DNA of 64,000 nucleotides from Nematostella vectensis. Lineage: Eukaryota; Cnidaria; Anthozoa; Actiniaria; Edwardsiidae. Positions within the stretch are counted from its first letter, which is position 1. The number at the start of each line of letters is the position of its first letter. Made by a program: the position numbers and the translations under genes. The stretch lies in contig NC_064045.1 of the NCBI RefSeq assembly GCF_932526225.1, positions 310,001-374,000 on the forward strand, in the 5' to 3' direction. This document shows positions 10,203-24,303 of this stretch, piece after piece. The notes under the pieces are model-generated. The model did not search any database, was not told the DNA's origin, and saw nothing but the letters and a program-made list of their open reading frames with translations.

Positions 10203-11779
10203 TTATAATAATTAATAATAATAATTAATAGTAATTAATAATAATTATTATTTATTATTAATTATTATTTATTCATAATTATTATCGATAATTATTATTA
10301 ATATATTATTATTAATGTAAAATATAATTATATATAATATATATAATATAATATATATAATTATTATTCATATATATTAATTTTTTTTCAATTATTATTA
10401 ATTACTATTATTAATTACTATTAATTATTATTAATTACTTTTATGAATTACTTTCATTAATTATTATTAATTACAATTATTCATTATTATTAATAATTAT
10501 TAATAATAATTAATAATAGTAATTATTAATAATAATTAATAATAATAATTTATAATAATAGTTAATAATAATAATTTATAATAATAATTAATAATAGTAA
10601 TTAATAATAGTAATTAATAATAATTAATAATAGTAATTGATAATAATTACAAAAAGTAATTCATAATACTAATAAATACTAATAAATAATAATTAATAGT
10701 AATTAATAATAGTAATTAATAATAATTAATAATAATTAATAATAATTAATAATATTTAATAGTAATTAATAATATTTACTATAATTAATATTAATTAATA
10801 AAAATTAATAAAAATTAAGAATAATCAATAATAATCATTAGAAATTAATAATAATAATTAATAATATTTATTAATTATAATAACTAATAATAATAATTAA
10901 TAATAATCAATAATAATAATAATAACTAATAATAATCAATAATATTAATCAATAATATTAATCAATAATTGAAATTAATAATAATAATTAATTATAATTA
11001 ATAATAATCTTTAATAAGAATTAATAATTAATAATAATTAATAACAATTAATAATAAATAATAAATAATAATTAATAATTAATAATAATAAATAATTATT
11101 AATTAATAATTAATGACAATTAATATTGATATTAATAATAACAATTAATAATAATAATTAATAATTAATAATAATTAAGAGTAATAATAATTATTAATAA
11201 TAAATAAATTATAAAAATTAATATTAATTAATAGTAGTTATTAATAATAATTAATAATAATAAATAATTAATAATAATAAATATTAAGAATTAATTAATA
11301 AAAATTAATAATAATTAATAAATAATAATAATCAATAATAATTATAATTAATAATAATCAATAATAGGTAATAATTCATAATTAATAATAGATAATAAAT
11401 AATAATAAATAATAATTAAAGATAATAAATAATAATTAATAATAAATAAAAAAATTAAATAATAAAAATTAATAGTTAATAATAATAATAATTAATAATA
11501 AATAATATTTAATAAATAATTGATAATAGTAATAAATAATTGTAATTAATAATTAATAATAATTAATAATTAATAATATTTATTATTTATAATAAATAAT
11601 AATTAATAATTAATATTAATAACTAATAATAATAATTAATAATAATAATTAATTAATAATAATAATAATAATTAATAATAATGTTTAATATAATAATAAT
11701 AATTTATGATAATGATTAATAGTAATTAATAATAATAACTAATAATATTAATTAATAATAATAATTAATAACAATAATT
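10203..11779. repeat. long AT-only spacer, copy 2
   Basis: About 1.58 kb. Same order of TTATTA-type start, ATAT core near 10315-10365 and AATAAT-type body as the first copy, with short indels (for example a shorter TTATTA block). Confidence 0.85.
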
Positions 11780-13507
11780 ACCCTATATCCCTGAGTATCC
11801 ACCCCTAATTGAGCTACGCCCCTACGACCTAGCAATAACTACACTTTAACCCTGTGTACCCAACCCTTGCCAAGCTATACCCCTGTGACGTAGCACTAAC
11901 TACCCTATACCCCTAAATACCCAACCCTAACTCAATTACACTCCTATAACCGAGCAATTACCTACCTTATAACCCTGAGTACCCACCCCCAACTAAACTA
12001 CACCCCTGTCCTAGAACTAACTAGCCTATACCCCTGAGTACCCACAACTAGCTAAGCTACACCCCTACGACCTAGCACTAACTAGCCTATACCCCTGAAT
12101 ACCCAACCCTAACTAAGCTACACCCTTATGACTTGGCTGTAACTACCCTATACCCCTAAGTACCCGTCCCAAACTAAGCTAAACCCCTATGACCTAGCAC
12201 TAACTACCCTATACCCATGAGTACCCACCGCTAACTAAGCTACACCCCTATGACTTAGCACTTACTACCCTATACCCCTGAGTACAAACCCCTAACTAAG
12301 GAACACCACTATGACCTAGCACTTACTACCCTATACCCCTGCCTACCCATCCCTAACTGACCTACACCCCTATGACACCTAATCACATAACTACCCTTCA
12401 CCCATGTATGACCAAGCGCTTACCAACTTGCACTCCTTTGACCCTGCCGTTTATATCCTGTACCCCTGTGCACCCACCCCCTTAATAATAAATAATTAAT
12501 AATTAATAAAAAATAATTAATAAATGATAATTAATAATTAATAATAATAACTAATAATAATAATTAATAATGATAATAATAATTAATAATAATAATTAAT
12601 AATAATGGTTAATAGTAATTAATAATAATAACTAATAATAATTAATAATAATAATTAATAATAAATAATTAATAATACTAAAAATAATAATAATAGCTAC
12701 CCTATATCCCTGAGTATTAACCCCTAACTAAGCTACACCCCTAAGACCTAGCACTAACTACGCTATACTCCTGAATAGCTACCCCTAACTAAGCCTCACC
12801 CCTACGACCTAGCAATAACTACACTTTACCCCTGAGTACCCAACCCTTGCTAAGCTACACCCCTGTGACGTAGCACTAACTACACTATACGCCTGAATAC
12901 CCAACCCTAACTAAACTACACCCCTATAACCGGGCACTTACCTACCCTATAACCCTGAGTACCCACCCGTAACTAAACTACACCCCTATGTCGTTGCACT
13001 AACTAACCTATACCCCTGGGTACCCACACCTAGCTTAGCTACACCCCTACGACCTAGCACTAACTAGCCTATACCCTGAATTCCCAACCCTAACTAAACT
13101 ACACCTCTACTATCTAGCACTAACTACCCTATACCCCTGAATACCCACCCCTAACTAAGCTACACCCTTATGACTTGGCTGTAACTACAATATACCCCTG
13201 AGTACCCACCCTTAACTAAGCTAAACCCCTACGACCTAGCACTAACTACCCTATACCCATGAGTACCCACCGCTAATTAAGCTACACCTGTATGACTTAG
13301 CACTTACTACCCTATACCCATGAGTACCAACCCCTAACTGACCTACACCCCTATGATACCTAATCACATAACTACCCTTTACCCATGTATAACCAAGCGC
13401 TTACCAACTTGCACCCCTGTGACCATGCCGTTTATATCCTGTACCCCTGTGCATTCACCCCCTAATGCCATCGTTCTTACCTTAACACCCCTGAAAAAGT
13501 CCCTAGT
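11780..13507 (+). repeat. 61-bp minisatellite tract with short AT spacer (12483-12696)
   Basis: Close copy of 3761-5489, including the left-arm remnant that runs into the AT spacer with no tRNA pair. Confidence 0.85.
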
Positions 13508-13742
13508 TGATCTTACATGGATTCGAACCCTGGCCCGTTTGCTTGAAAAGCGAAGCCCGTACCACTGAGCCATAGCGCCACTCTCGAGATATCAAGGAAA
13601 AACTACTCTATACCTTATAAGGCCGGGTAAACAAAGCTATACGGTAGTTACTTCTAATTTTCAAGAGAGTTGCGCGATAGCTCAGTGGTACGGGCTTCGC
13701 TTCTCAAACAGGAGGGCCTGGGTTCGAATCCAGGTGAGATCA
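13508..13742. pseudogene. divergent tRNA-derived pair 6
   Basis: Left member 13508-13579 (-) carries TTACATGG in place of TTACCTGG. Right member 13671-13742 (+) begins TGCGCGA (first G changed to T). Its downstream T-run is broken (GATTTATTC). G-rich arm to about 14045. Confidence 0.7.
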
Positions 13743-14075
13743 ACTTGGGATTTATTCAGGGGTGTAAAGATAAGGACGTTAAGTTGACGTTTAGATAAGT
13801 GAGTTTGTGGGTGAGTTGACAGGTGTATAGGGTAACAAGAGTTGGTCAAAGGGGTACAGGATTTCAAGGGTTGATAATAAGGGTCGATGATATCAAGAAC
13901 TAGGTCATAGGGGTGCAAGTTATGAATGAGTGAGTACACAGGGGGTACAGGGTATCAATGGCTTGGTCTTGGAGGTGCAGGGTTTTAGGGTAAGGTTTTA
14001 AACAGGTACAAGGTTTAAAGAGTTAGGTAAAATGGGTACATTATAAGAATTAATAATAATAATTAATAATAATAA

Positions 14076-15561
14076 TTACCCTATATCCCTGAGTATCCAT
14101 CCCTAATTAAGCTACACCCCTACGACCTAGCACCAACTACGCTATACTGCTGAAAACCTACCACTAACTAAGCCTCACCCCTACTACCTAGCAATAACTA
14201 CATTTTACCCCTGAGTACCCAACCCTTGCAAAGCTACACCCCTGTGACGTAGCACTAACTTACCCTATATCCCTGAATACCCAACCCTAACTAAACTACA
14301 CCCCCATAACGGAGCACTTACCTATCCTATAACCCTGAGTACCCACCCGTAACTAAACTACACCCCTCTGTCCTAGCACTAACTAGCCTATACCCCTGGG
14401 TACCCACACCTAGCTAAGCTACACCCCTACGACCTAGCACTAACTAGCCTATACCCCTGAATACCCACCCCTAACTAAGCTACACCCTTATGACTTGGCT
14501 GTAACTACAATATACCCCTGAGTACCCACCCCTAACAAAGCTACACCCTTATGACCTAGCACTAACTACCCTATACCCATGAGTACCCACCGCTAATTAG
14601 GCTACACCTCTATGACGTAGCACTAACTACCCTATACACCTGAATACCCAACCCTAACTTAACTACACCCCTATAACCGAGCACTTACCTACCCTATAAC
14701 CCTGAGTTACCCACACCTAACTAAACTACACCCTTATGACTTGGCTGTAACCACCCTATACCCCTGAGTACCCACAGCAAACTAAACAAACCCCTACGAA
14801 CTAGCACTAACTACCCTATACCCATGAATACCCATCCCTAACTGACCTACACCCCTATAACCGAGCACTTACCTACCCTATAACCCTGAGTACCCACCCC
14901 TAACTAAACTACACCCCTCTGCCCTAGCACTAACTAGCCTATACCCCTGGGTACCCACACCTAGCTAAGCTACACCCCTACGACCTAGCATTAACTAGCC
15001 TATACCCTTGAATACCCACCCCTAACTAAGCTACACACTTATGACTTCGCTGTAACTACAATATACCCCCCGATTACCCACCCCTAACTGAGCTAAACCC
15101 CTACGAACTAGAACTAGCTACCCTATACCCATGAGTACACACCGCTAATTAAGCTACACCTCTATGACTTAGCACTTACTACCCTTACCAATGAGTACCA
15201 ACCCCAAACTAAGCTAAACCCCTACAAACTAGCACTAACTACCCTATACCCATGAGTACCCACCGCTAATTTAGCTACACCTCTATGACTTAGCACTTAC
15301 TACCATATACCAATGAGTACCAACCCCTGATTAAGCTACACCCATATGACCTAGCACTTACTACCATATACTCTTGCCTACCCATCCCTAACTGACGTAC
15401 ACCCCTATGATACCTAATCACATAACTACCCTTTACCCATGTATAACCAAGCGCTTACCAACTTGCACCCCTGTGACCATGCCGTTTATATCATGTACCC
15501 CTGTGTACCAACCCCCTAATGCCACCGTCCTTACCTTAACACCCCTGAAAAAGTCCCTAGT
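14076..15561 (+). repeat. 61-bp minisatellite tract, about 24 units
   Basis: Copy of 6058-7542 with a handful of substitutions, such as TACACACTTATG against TACACACTTTTG. Confidence 0.85.
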
Positions 15562-15796
15562 TGATCTTACCTGGGTTCTAACCCTGGACCGTTTGCTTCA
15601 GAAGCGAAGCCCGTAGCTTTGAGCCATAGCGCAACCCTTGAGATATCAAGGAAAAACTACTATATACCTTATAAGGCTGGGTAAACAAGGCTATACGGTA
15701 GTTACTTCTAATTTTCAAGAGAGTGGCTAGATAGCTCAGTGATACGGGCTTCGCTTCTCAAACAAGAGGGCCGGGTTTCGAATCCAGGTCAGATCA
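15562..15796. pseudogene. divergent tRNA-derived pair 7 (damaged box A on the left)
   Basis: Left member 15562-15633 (-), right member 15725-15796 (+). Same variants as pair 3 (altered left D-loop, GTTTCGAATCC on the right). G-rich arm to about 16100. Confidence 0.7.
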
Positions 15797-16115
15797 ACTT
15801 GGGATTTTTTCAGGGGTGTAAAGATAAGGACGTTAAGTTGACGTTTAGATAAGTGATTTTGTGGGTGAGTTGACAGGTGTATAGGGTAACAAGAGTTGGT
15901 CAAAGGGGTCCAGGGTTTCAAGGGTTGGTAATAAGGGTCAATGATATCAAGAACTGGGTCATAGGGGTGCAAGTTATGAATGCGTGAGTACACAGGGGTA
16001 CAGGGTGTCTATGGCTTGGTATTGGAGGTGCCGGGTTTTAAGGTATGGTTCAAACAGGTACAGGGATCCAAGAGCTAGGTAATATGGGTACATTATAATA
16101 ATTAATAATAATAAT

Positions 16116-16323
16116 TACCCTATATCCCTGAGTATTCACCCCCAATTAAGCTACACCCCTACGACCTAGCACCAACTACGCTAAACTCCTGAATACCTAC
16201 CCCTAACTAAGCCTCACCCCTACTACCTAGCAATAACTACACTTTACCCCTGAGTACCCAACCCTTGCAAAGCTACACCCCTGTGAGCTACACCCTTGGA
16301 CGTAGCACTAACTTACCCTATAC
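16116..16323 (+). repeat. short minisatellite tract, about 3 units
   Basis: Copy of 8097-8304, with the same aberrant last unit. Confidence 0.8.
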
Positions 16324-16536
16324 CACGCCCGTTTGATTGAGAAGCGAAGCCCGTACCACTGAGCCATAGCGCCACTCTCGAGATATCAAGGAAAAACTAC
16401 TCTATACCTTATAAGGCTGGGTAAACAAGGCTATAGGGAAGTTACTTCTAGTTTTCAAGAGAGTGGCGCGATAGCTCAGTGGTACGGGCTTCGCTACTCA
16501 AACAACAGGGCCGGGGTTCGAATCCAGGTCAGATCA
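16324..16536. pseudogene. divergent tRNA-derived pair 8, left member truncated
   Basis: Left remnant 16324-16373 (-) without a T-arm. Right member 16465-16536 (+) complete. G-rich arm to about 16840. Confidence 0.72.
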
Positions 16537-16877
16537 ACTTTGGATTTTTTCAGGGGTGTAAAGATAAGGACGTTAAGGGGACGTTAAGATAAGTAAGTTT
16601 GTGGGTGAGTTGACAGGTGTATAGGGTAACAAGAGTTGTTCAAAGGGGTACAGGGTTTCAAGGGTTGGTAATAAGGGTCAATGATATCAAGAACTAGGTC
16701 ATAGGGGTGCAAGTTATGAATGAGTGTGTACACAGGGGTACAGGGTATCAATGGCTTGGTCTTGCCGGTGCAGGGTTCTAGGGGATGGCTCAAACAGGTA
16801 CAGTGATTCAAGGGCAAGGCAATATGGGTACATTATAATAAATAAAAATAATAATTAAGGATAATAATTAAGGATAA

Positions 16878-17691
16878 TAGCTACCCTATATCCCTGAGTA
16901 ACCACCCATAATTAAGCTACACCCCTACGACCTAGCACTAACTACGCTATACTCCTGAATACCTACCCCTAACTAAGCTTTACCCCTACGACCTAGCAAT
17001 AACTACACTTTACCCCTGAGTATCCAACCCTTGCTAAGCTACACCCATGTGACGTAGCACTAACTACCCTATACCCCTGAATACCCAACCCTAACTAAAC
17101 TACACCCCTCTAACCGAGCACTTACCTACCCTATAACCCTGAGTACCCACCCCTAACTAAACTACACCCCTATGTCCTAGCACTAACTGGCCTATACCCC
17201 TGAGTACCCGCACCTAGCTGAGCTACACCCCTACGACCTAGCACTAACTAGCCAATACCCCTCAATACCCAACCCTAACTAAACTACACCTCTACTACCT
17301 AGCACTAACTACCCTATACCCCTGAATACCCACCCCTAACTAAGATAATCCCGTACGACTCAGCACTAACTACCCTATACCCCTGCCTAGCCATCCCTAA
17401 CTGACCTACACCCCTATGACTTAGCACTTACTACCCTATACCCCTGAGTACCAACCCCTAACAAAGCTACACCCCTATAACCTAACACTTACTACCCTAT
17501 ACCCCTGCATACCCATCCCTAACTGACCTACACCCTATGACACCTAATCACATAACTACCCTTTTCCCATGTATGACCAAGCGCTTACAAACTTGCACCC
17601 CAGTGACCATGCCATTTATATCCTGTACCCCTCTACACCCACCCCCTAATGCCACCGTCCTTACCTTAACACCCCTGAAAAAGTCCCTAGT
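16878..17691 (+). repeat. 61-bp minisatellite tract, about 13 units
   Basis: Like 8862-9672, but the stretch from about 17330 to 17430 carries a different pair of units (with AAGATAATCCCGTACGACTC). That variant is shared with 31430-31500 and 37510-37560. Confidence 0.85.
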
Positions 17692-17925
17692 TGATCTTAC
17701 CTGGATTCAAACCCTGGCCCGTTTGCTTAAGAAGCGAAGCCCGTACCACTGAGCCATAGCGCCACTCTCGAGATATCAAGGAAAACTACTCTATACCTTA
17801 TATGGCTGGGTAAACAAGGCTATACGGTAGTTACTTCTAGTTTTCAAGAGAGTGGCGCGATAGCTCAGTGGTACGGGCTTTGCTTCTCAAACAAGAGGGC
17901 CGGGGTTGGAATCCAGGTCAGATCA
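17692..17925. pseudogene. divergent tRNA-derived pair 9, right box B mutated
   Basis: Left member 17692-17763 (-), right member 17854-17925 (+). The right member reads GGTTGGAATCC, so the invariant C of box B is lost. The same change is in pair 16, exactly one 14.1-kb repeat away. G-rich arm to about 18221. Confidence 0.72.
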
Positions 17926-18221
17926 ACTTGGGATTTTTTCAGTGGTGTAAAGATAAAGACGTTAAGGGGACATTAAGATAAGTGAGTTTGTGGGTGAGTT
18001 GACAGGTGTATGGGGCAACAAGAGATGGTCAAAGGGGTACAGGGTTTCATGGGTTGGTAATAAGGGTCAATGATATCAAGAACTAGGTCATAGGGGTGCA
18101 AGTTATGAATGAGTGAGTACACAGGGGTACATGAAATCAATGGCTTGGTCTTGGAGGTGCAGGGTTTTAGGGGATGGTTCAAACAGTTACAGGGATTCAA
18201 GAGCTAGGTTATATGGGTACA

Positions 18222-19811
18222 TTATAATAATTAATAATAATAATTAATAGTAATTAATAATAATTATTATTTATTATTAATTATTTTTTATTCATAATTA
18301 TTATCGATAATTATTATTAATATATTATTATTAATGTAAAATATAATTATATATAATATATATAATATAATATATATAATTATTATTCATATATATTAAT
18401 TTTTTTTCAATTATTATTAATTACTATTATTAATTACTATTAATTATTATTAATTACTTTTATGATATACTTTCATTAATTATTATTAATTACAATTATT
18501 CATTATTATTAATAATTATTAATAATAATTAATAATAGTAATTATTAATAATAATTAATAATAATAATTTATAATAATAGTTAATAATAATAATTTATAA
18601 TAATAATTAATAATAGTAATTAATAATAGTAATTAATAATAATTAATAATAGTAATTGATAATAATTACAAAAAGTAATTCATAATACTAATAAATAATA
18701 ATAAATAATAATTAATAGTAATTAATAATAGTAATTAATAATAATTAATAATAATTAATAATAATTAATAATATTTAATAGTAATTAATAATATTTACTA
18801 TAATTAATATTAATTAATAAAAATTAATAAAAATTAAGAATAATCAATAATAATCATTAGAAATTAATAATAATAATTAATAATATTTATTAATTATAAT
18901 AACTAATAATAATAATTAATAATAATCAATAATTATAATAAGAACTAATAATAATCAATAATATTAATCAATAATATTAATCAATAATTGAAATTAATAA
19001 TAATAATTAATTATAATTAATAATAATCTTTAATAATAATTAATAATTAATAATAATTAATAACAATTAATAATAAATAATAAATAATAATTAATCATTA
19101 ATAATAATAAATAATTATTAATTAATAATTAATGACAATTAAAATTTATATTAATAATAACAATTAATAATAATAATTAATAATTAATAATAATTAAGAG
19201 TAATAATAATTATTAATAATAAATAAATTATAAAAATTAATATTAATTAATAGTAGTTATTAATAATAATTAATAATAATAAATAATTAATAATAATAAA
19301 TATTAAGAATTAATTAATAAAAATTAATAATAATTAATAAATAATAATAATCAATAATAATTATAATTAATAATAATCAATAATAGGTAATAATTCATAA
19401 TTAATAATAAATAAAAAATAATAATTAATAATAATTAAAGATAATAAATAATAATTAATAATAAATAAAAAAATTAAATAATAAAAATTAATAATTAATA
19501 ATATTAATAATTAATAATAAATAATATTTAATAAATAATTGATAATAGTAATAAATAATTGTAATTAATAATTAATAATAATTAATAATTAATAATATTT
19601 ATTATTTATAATAGATAATAATTAATAATTAATAATAATAACTAATAATAATAATTAATAATAATAATTAATTAATAATAATTATAATAATTAATAATAA
19701 TGTTTAATATAATAATAATAATTAATGATAATGATTAATAGTAATTAATAATAATAACTTATAATATTAATTAATAATAATAATTAATAATAATAATTAA
19801 TAACAATAATT
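18222..19811. repeat. long AT-only spacer, copy 3
   Basis: About 1.59 kb. Carries private differences shared only with copy 5 (for example TTTTATGATATAC near 18470). Confidence 0.85.
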
Positions 19812-20795
19812 ACCCTTTATCCCTGAGTGTCCACCCCTAATTGAGCTACGCCCCTACGACCTAGCAATAACTACACTTTACCCCTGTGTACCCAACCCTT
19901 GCTAAGCTACACCCCTGTGACGTAGCACTAACTACCCTATACCCCTAAATACCCAACCCTAACTAAATTACACTCCTATAACCGAGCAATTACCTACCTT
20001 ATAACCCTGAGTACCCACCCCCAACTAAACTACACCCCTGTCCTAGAACTGACTAGCCTATACCCCTGAGTACCCACAACTAGCTAAGCTACACCCCTAC
20101 GACCTAGCACTAACTAGCCTATACCCCTGAATACCCAACCCTATTAAACTACACCTCTACTACCTAGCACTAACTACCCTATACCCCTGAATACCCACCA
20201 ATAACTAAGCTACACCCTTATGACTTGGCTTTAACTACCCTATACCCCTGAGTACCCGTCCCAAACTAAGCTAAACCCCTATGACCTAGAACTAACTTCC
20301 CTATACCCATGAGTACCCACCGCTAACTAAGCTACACCCCTATGACTTAGCACTTACTACCCTATACCCCTGAGTACAAACCCCTAACTAAGGCACACCA
20401 CTATGACCTAGCACTTACTACCCTATACCCCTGCCTACCCATCCCTAACTGACCTACACCCCTATGACACCTAATCACATAACTACCCTTCACCCATGTA
20501 TGACCAAGCGCTTACCAACTTGCACTCCTTTGACCCTGCCGTTTATATCCTGTACCCCTGTGCACCCACCCCCTTAATAATAAATAATTAATAATTAATA
20601 ATAAATAATTAATAATTAATAAAAAATATTTAATAAATGATAATTAATAATTAATAATAATAACTAATAATAATAATTAATAATGATAATAATAATTAAT
20701 AATAATAATTAATAATAATGATTAATAGTAATTAATAATAATAACTAATAATAATTAATAATAATAATTAATAATAAATAATTAATAATACTAAA

Positions 20796-20832
<37 letters not shown>

Positions 20833-21644
20833 GCTACCCTATATCCCTGAGTATTAACCCCTAACTAAGCTACACCCCTAAGACCTAGCACTAACTACGC
20901 TATACTCCTGAATAGCTACCCCTAACTAAGCCTCACCCCTACGACCTAGCAATAACTACACTTTACCCCTGAGTACCCAACCCTTGCTAAGCTACACCCC
21001 TGTGACGTAGCACTAACTACACTATACGCCTGAATACCCAACCCTAACTAAACTACACCCCTATACCCGGGCCCTTACCTACCCTATAACCCTGAGTACC
21101 CACCCGTAACTAAACTACACCCCTATGTCCTTGCACTAACTAACCTATACCCCTGGGTACCCACACCTAGCTTAGCTACACCCCTACGACCTAGCACTAA
21201 CTAGCCTATACCCTGAATACCCAACCCTAACTAAACTACACCTCTACTATCTAGCACTAACTACCCTATACCCCTGAATACCCACCCCTAACTAAGCTAC
21301 ACCCTTATGACTTGGCTGTAACTACAATATACCCCTGAGTACCCACCCCTAACTAAGCTAAACCCCTACGACCTAGCACTAACTACCCTATACCCATGAG
21401 TACCCACCGCTAATTAAGCTACACCTGTATGACTTAGCACTTACTACCCTATACCCATGAGTACCAACCCCTAACTGACCTACACCCCTATGATACCTAA
21501 TCACATAACTACCCTTTACCCATGTATAACCAAGCGCTTACCAACTTGCACCCCTGTGACCCTGAGGTTTATATCCTGTACCCCTATGCACCAACCCCCT
21601 AATGACACCGTTCTTACCTTAACACCCCTGAAAAAGTCCCTAGT
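19812..21644 (+). repeat. 61-bp minisatellite tract with short AT spacer (20574-20832)
   Basis: As 11780-13507, but with one extra unit near 20150-20210 and an AT spacer about 45 bp longer. This accounts for the 3.95-kb rather than 3.83-kb pair spacing. Confidence 0.85.
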
Positions 21645-21879
21645 TGATCTTACCTGGATTCGAACCCTGGACCGTTTGCTTCAGAAGCGAAGCCCGTAGC
21701 TTTGAGCCATAGCGCAACCCTTGAGATATCAAGGAAAAACTACTCTATACCTTATAAGGCTGGGTAAACAAGGCTATACGGAAGTTACTTCTAGTTTTCA
21801 AGAGAGTGGCGCGATAGCTCAGTGGTACGGGCTTTGCTTCTCAAACAAGAGGGCCGGGGTTCGAATCCAGGTCAGATCA
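21645..21879. pseudogene. divergent tRNA-derived pair 10 (hybrid)
   Basis: Left member 21645-21716 (-) with the altered D-loop of pairs 3 and 7. Right member 21808-21879 (+) with intact box A and box B and a T6 run. G-rich arm to about 22180. Confidence 0.72.
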
Positions 21880-22197
21880 ACTTGGGATTTTTTCAGGGGT
21901 GTAAAGATAAGGACGTTAAGTTGACGTTTAGATAAGTGATTTTGTGGGTGAGTTGACAGGTGTATAGGGTAACAAGGGTTGGTCAAAGGGGTCCAGGGTT
22001 TCAAGGGTTGGTAATAAGGGTCAATGATATCAAGAACTAGGTCATAGGGGTGCAAGTTATGAATGCGTGAGTACACAGGGGTAAAGGGTATCTATAGCTT
22101 GGTATTGGAGGTGCCGGGTTTTAAGGTATGGTTCAAACAGGTACAGGGATCCAAGAGCTAGGTAATATGGGTACATTATAATAATTAATAATAATAA

Positions 22198-22406
22198 TTA
22201 CCCTATATCCCTGAGTATTCACCCCCAATTAAGCTACACCCCTACGACCTAGCACCAACTACGCTAAACTCCTGAATACCTACCCCTAACTAAGCCTCAC
22301 CCCTACTACCTAGCAATAACTACACTTTACCCCTGAGTACCCAACCCTTGCAAAGCTACACCCCTGTGAGCTACACCCTTGGACGTAGCACTAACTTACC
22401 CTATAC
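22198..22406 (+). repeat. short minisatellite tract, about 3 units
   Basis: Copy of 8097-8304. Confidence 0.8.
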
Positions 22407-22619
22407 CACGCCCGTTTGATTGAGAAGCGAAGCCCGTACCACTGAGCCATAGCGCCACTCTCGAGATATCAAGGAAAAACTACTCTATACCTTATAAGGC
22501 TGGGTAAACAAGGCTATACGGAAGTTACTTCTAGTTTTCAAGAGAGTGGCGCGATAGCTCAGTGGTACGGGCTTCGCTACTCAAACAACAGGGCCGGGGT
22601 TCGAATCCAGGTCAGATCA
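22407..22619. pseudogene. divergent tRNA-derived pair 11, left member truncated
   Basis: Left remnant 22407-22456 (-), right member 22548-22619 (+). The spacer reads CTATACGGAAG where pairs 4, 8 and 15 read CTATAGGGAAG. G-rich arm to about 22920. Confidence 0.72.
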
Positions 22620-22959
22620 ACTTTGGATTTTTTCAGGGGTGTAAAGATAAGGACGTTAAGGGGACGTTAAGATAAGTAAGTTTGTGGGTGAGTTGACAGG
22701 TGTATAGGGTAACAAGAGTTGTTCAAAGGGGTACAGGGTTTCAAGGGTTGGTAATAAGGGTCAATGATATCAAGAACTAGGTCATAGGGGTGCAAGTTAT
22801 GAATGAGTGTGTACACAGGGGTACAGGGTATCAATGGCTTGGTCTTGCCGGTGCAGGGTTCTAGGGGATGGCTCAAACAGGTACAGTGATTCAAGGGCAA
22901 GGCAATATGGGTACATTATAATAAATAAAAATAATAATTAAGGATAATAATTAAGGATA

Positions 22960-23774
22960 ATAGCTACCCTATATCCCTGAGTAACCACCCATAATTAAGC
23001 TACACCCCTACGACCTAGCACTAACTACGCTATACTCCTGAATACCTACCCCTAACTAAGCTTTACCCCTACGACCTAGCAATAACTACACTTTACCCCT
23101 GAGTATCCAACCCTTGCTAAGCTACACCCATGTGACGTAGCACTAACTACCCTATACCCCTGAATACCCAACCCTAACTAAACTACACCCCTCTAACCGA
23201 GCACTTACCTACCCTATAACCCTGAGTACCCACCCCTAACTAAACTACACCCCTATGTCCTAGCACTAACTGGCCTATACCCCTGAGTACCCGCACCTAG
23301 CTGAGCTACACCCCTACGACCTAGCACTAACTAGCCAATACCCCTCAATACCCAACCCTAACTAAACTACACCTCTACTACCTAGCACTAACTACCCTAT
23401 ACCCCTGAGTACCCACCCCAAACTAAGCTAAACCAGTACGACCTAGCACTAACTACCCTATACACATGAGCACCCACCGCTAACTAAGCTACTTCCCTTT
23501 GACTTAGCACTTACTACCCTATACCCCTGAGTACCAACCCCTAACAAAGCTACACCCCTATAACCTAACACTTACTACCCTATACCCCTGCATACCCATC
23601 CCTAACTGACCTACACCCTATGACACCTAATCACATAACTACCCTTTTCCCATGTATGACCAAGCGCTTACAAACTTGCACCCCAGTGACCATGCCATTC
23701 ATATCCTGTACCCCTCCGCACCCACCCCCTAATGCCACCGTCCTTACCTTAACACCCCTGAAAAAGTCCCTAGT
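22960..23774 (+). repeat. 61-bp minisatellite tract, about 13 units
   Basis: Copy of 8862-9672. Confidence 0.85.
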
Positions 23775-24008
23775 TGATCTTACCTGGATTCAAACCCTGG
23801 CCCGTTTGCTTAAGAAGCGAAGCCCGTACCACTGAGCCATAGCGCCACTCTCGAGATATCAAGGAAAACTACTCTATACCTTATATGGCTGGGTAAACAA
23901 GGCTATACGGTAGTTACTTCTAGTTTTCAAGAGAGTGGCGCGATAGCTCAGTGGTACGGGCTTTGCTTCTCAAACAAGAGGGCCGGGGTTCGAATCCAGG
24001 TCAGATCA
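23775..24008. pseudogene. divergent tRNA-derived pair 12
   Basis: Left member 23775-23846 (-), right member 23937-24008 (+). Right box A and box B intact, T6 run downstream. G-rich arm to about 24303. Confidence 0.75.
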
Positions 24009-24303
24009 ACTTGGGATTTTTTCAGTGGTGTAAAGATAAAGACGTTAAGGGGACATTAAGATAAGTGAGTTTGTGGGTGAGTTGACAGGTGTATGGGGCA
24101 ACAAGAGATGGTCAAAGGGGTACAGGGTTTCATGGGTTGGTAATAAGGGTCAATGATATCAAGAACTAGGTCATAGGGGTGCAAGTTATGAATGAGTGAG
24201 TACACAGGGGTACATGAAATCAATGGCTTGGTCTTGGAGGTGCAGGGTTTTAGGGGATGGTTCAAACAGTTACAGGGATTCAAGAGCTAGGTTATATGGG
24301 TAC

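Larger units (their letters stand above)
8305..16323 (+). repeat. higher-order repeat L, copy 1 (8.02 kb)
   Basis: Order: truncated pair, 1.37 kb, full pair, 3.83 kb (with the long AT spacer), full pair, 2.06 kb, full pair with altered box A, 0.76 kb. The same pair spacings recur at 22407-30424. The stretch 5490-8304 is the end of a preceding, similar unit (offset 8018-8019). Confidence 0.85.
16324..22406 (+). repeat. higher-order repeat S, copy 1 (6.08 kb)
   Basis: Order: truncated pair, 1.37 kb, full pair, 3.95 kb (long AT spacer), hybrid pair, 0.76 kb. Compared with L it lacks one 2.05-kb module. The pair at 21645-21879 has upstream sequence like pair 6 and downstream/left-member sequence like pair 7, as expected from unequal exchange between those two. 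Confidence 0.8.

Noticed and set aside
20574-20832. Poly(A)/poly(T) tails of retroelements
   Set aside because: The AT spacers are trinucleotide-like (TAA/AAT), not A-runs. No target duplications or retroelement bodies are attached.
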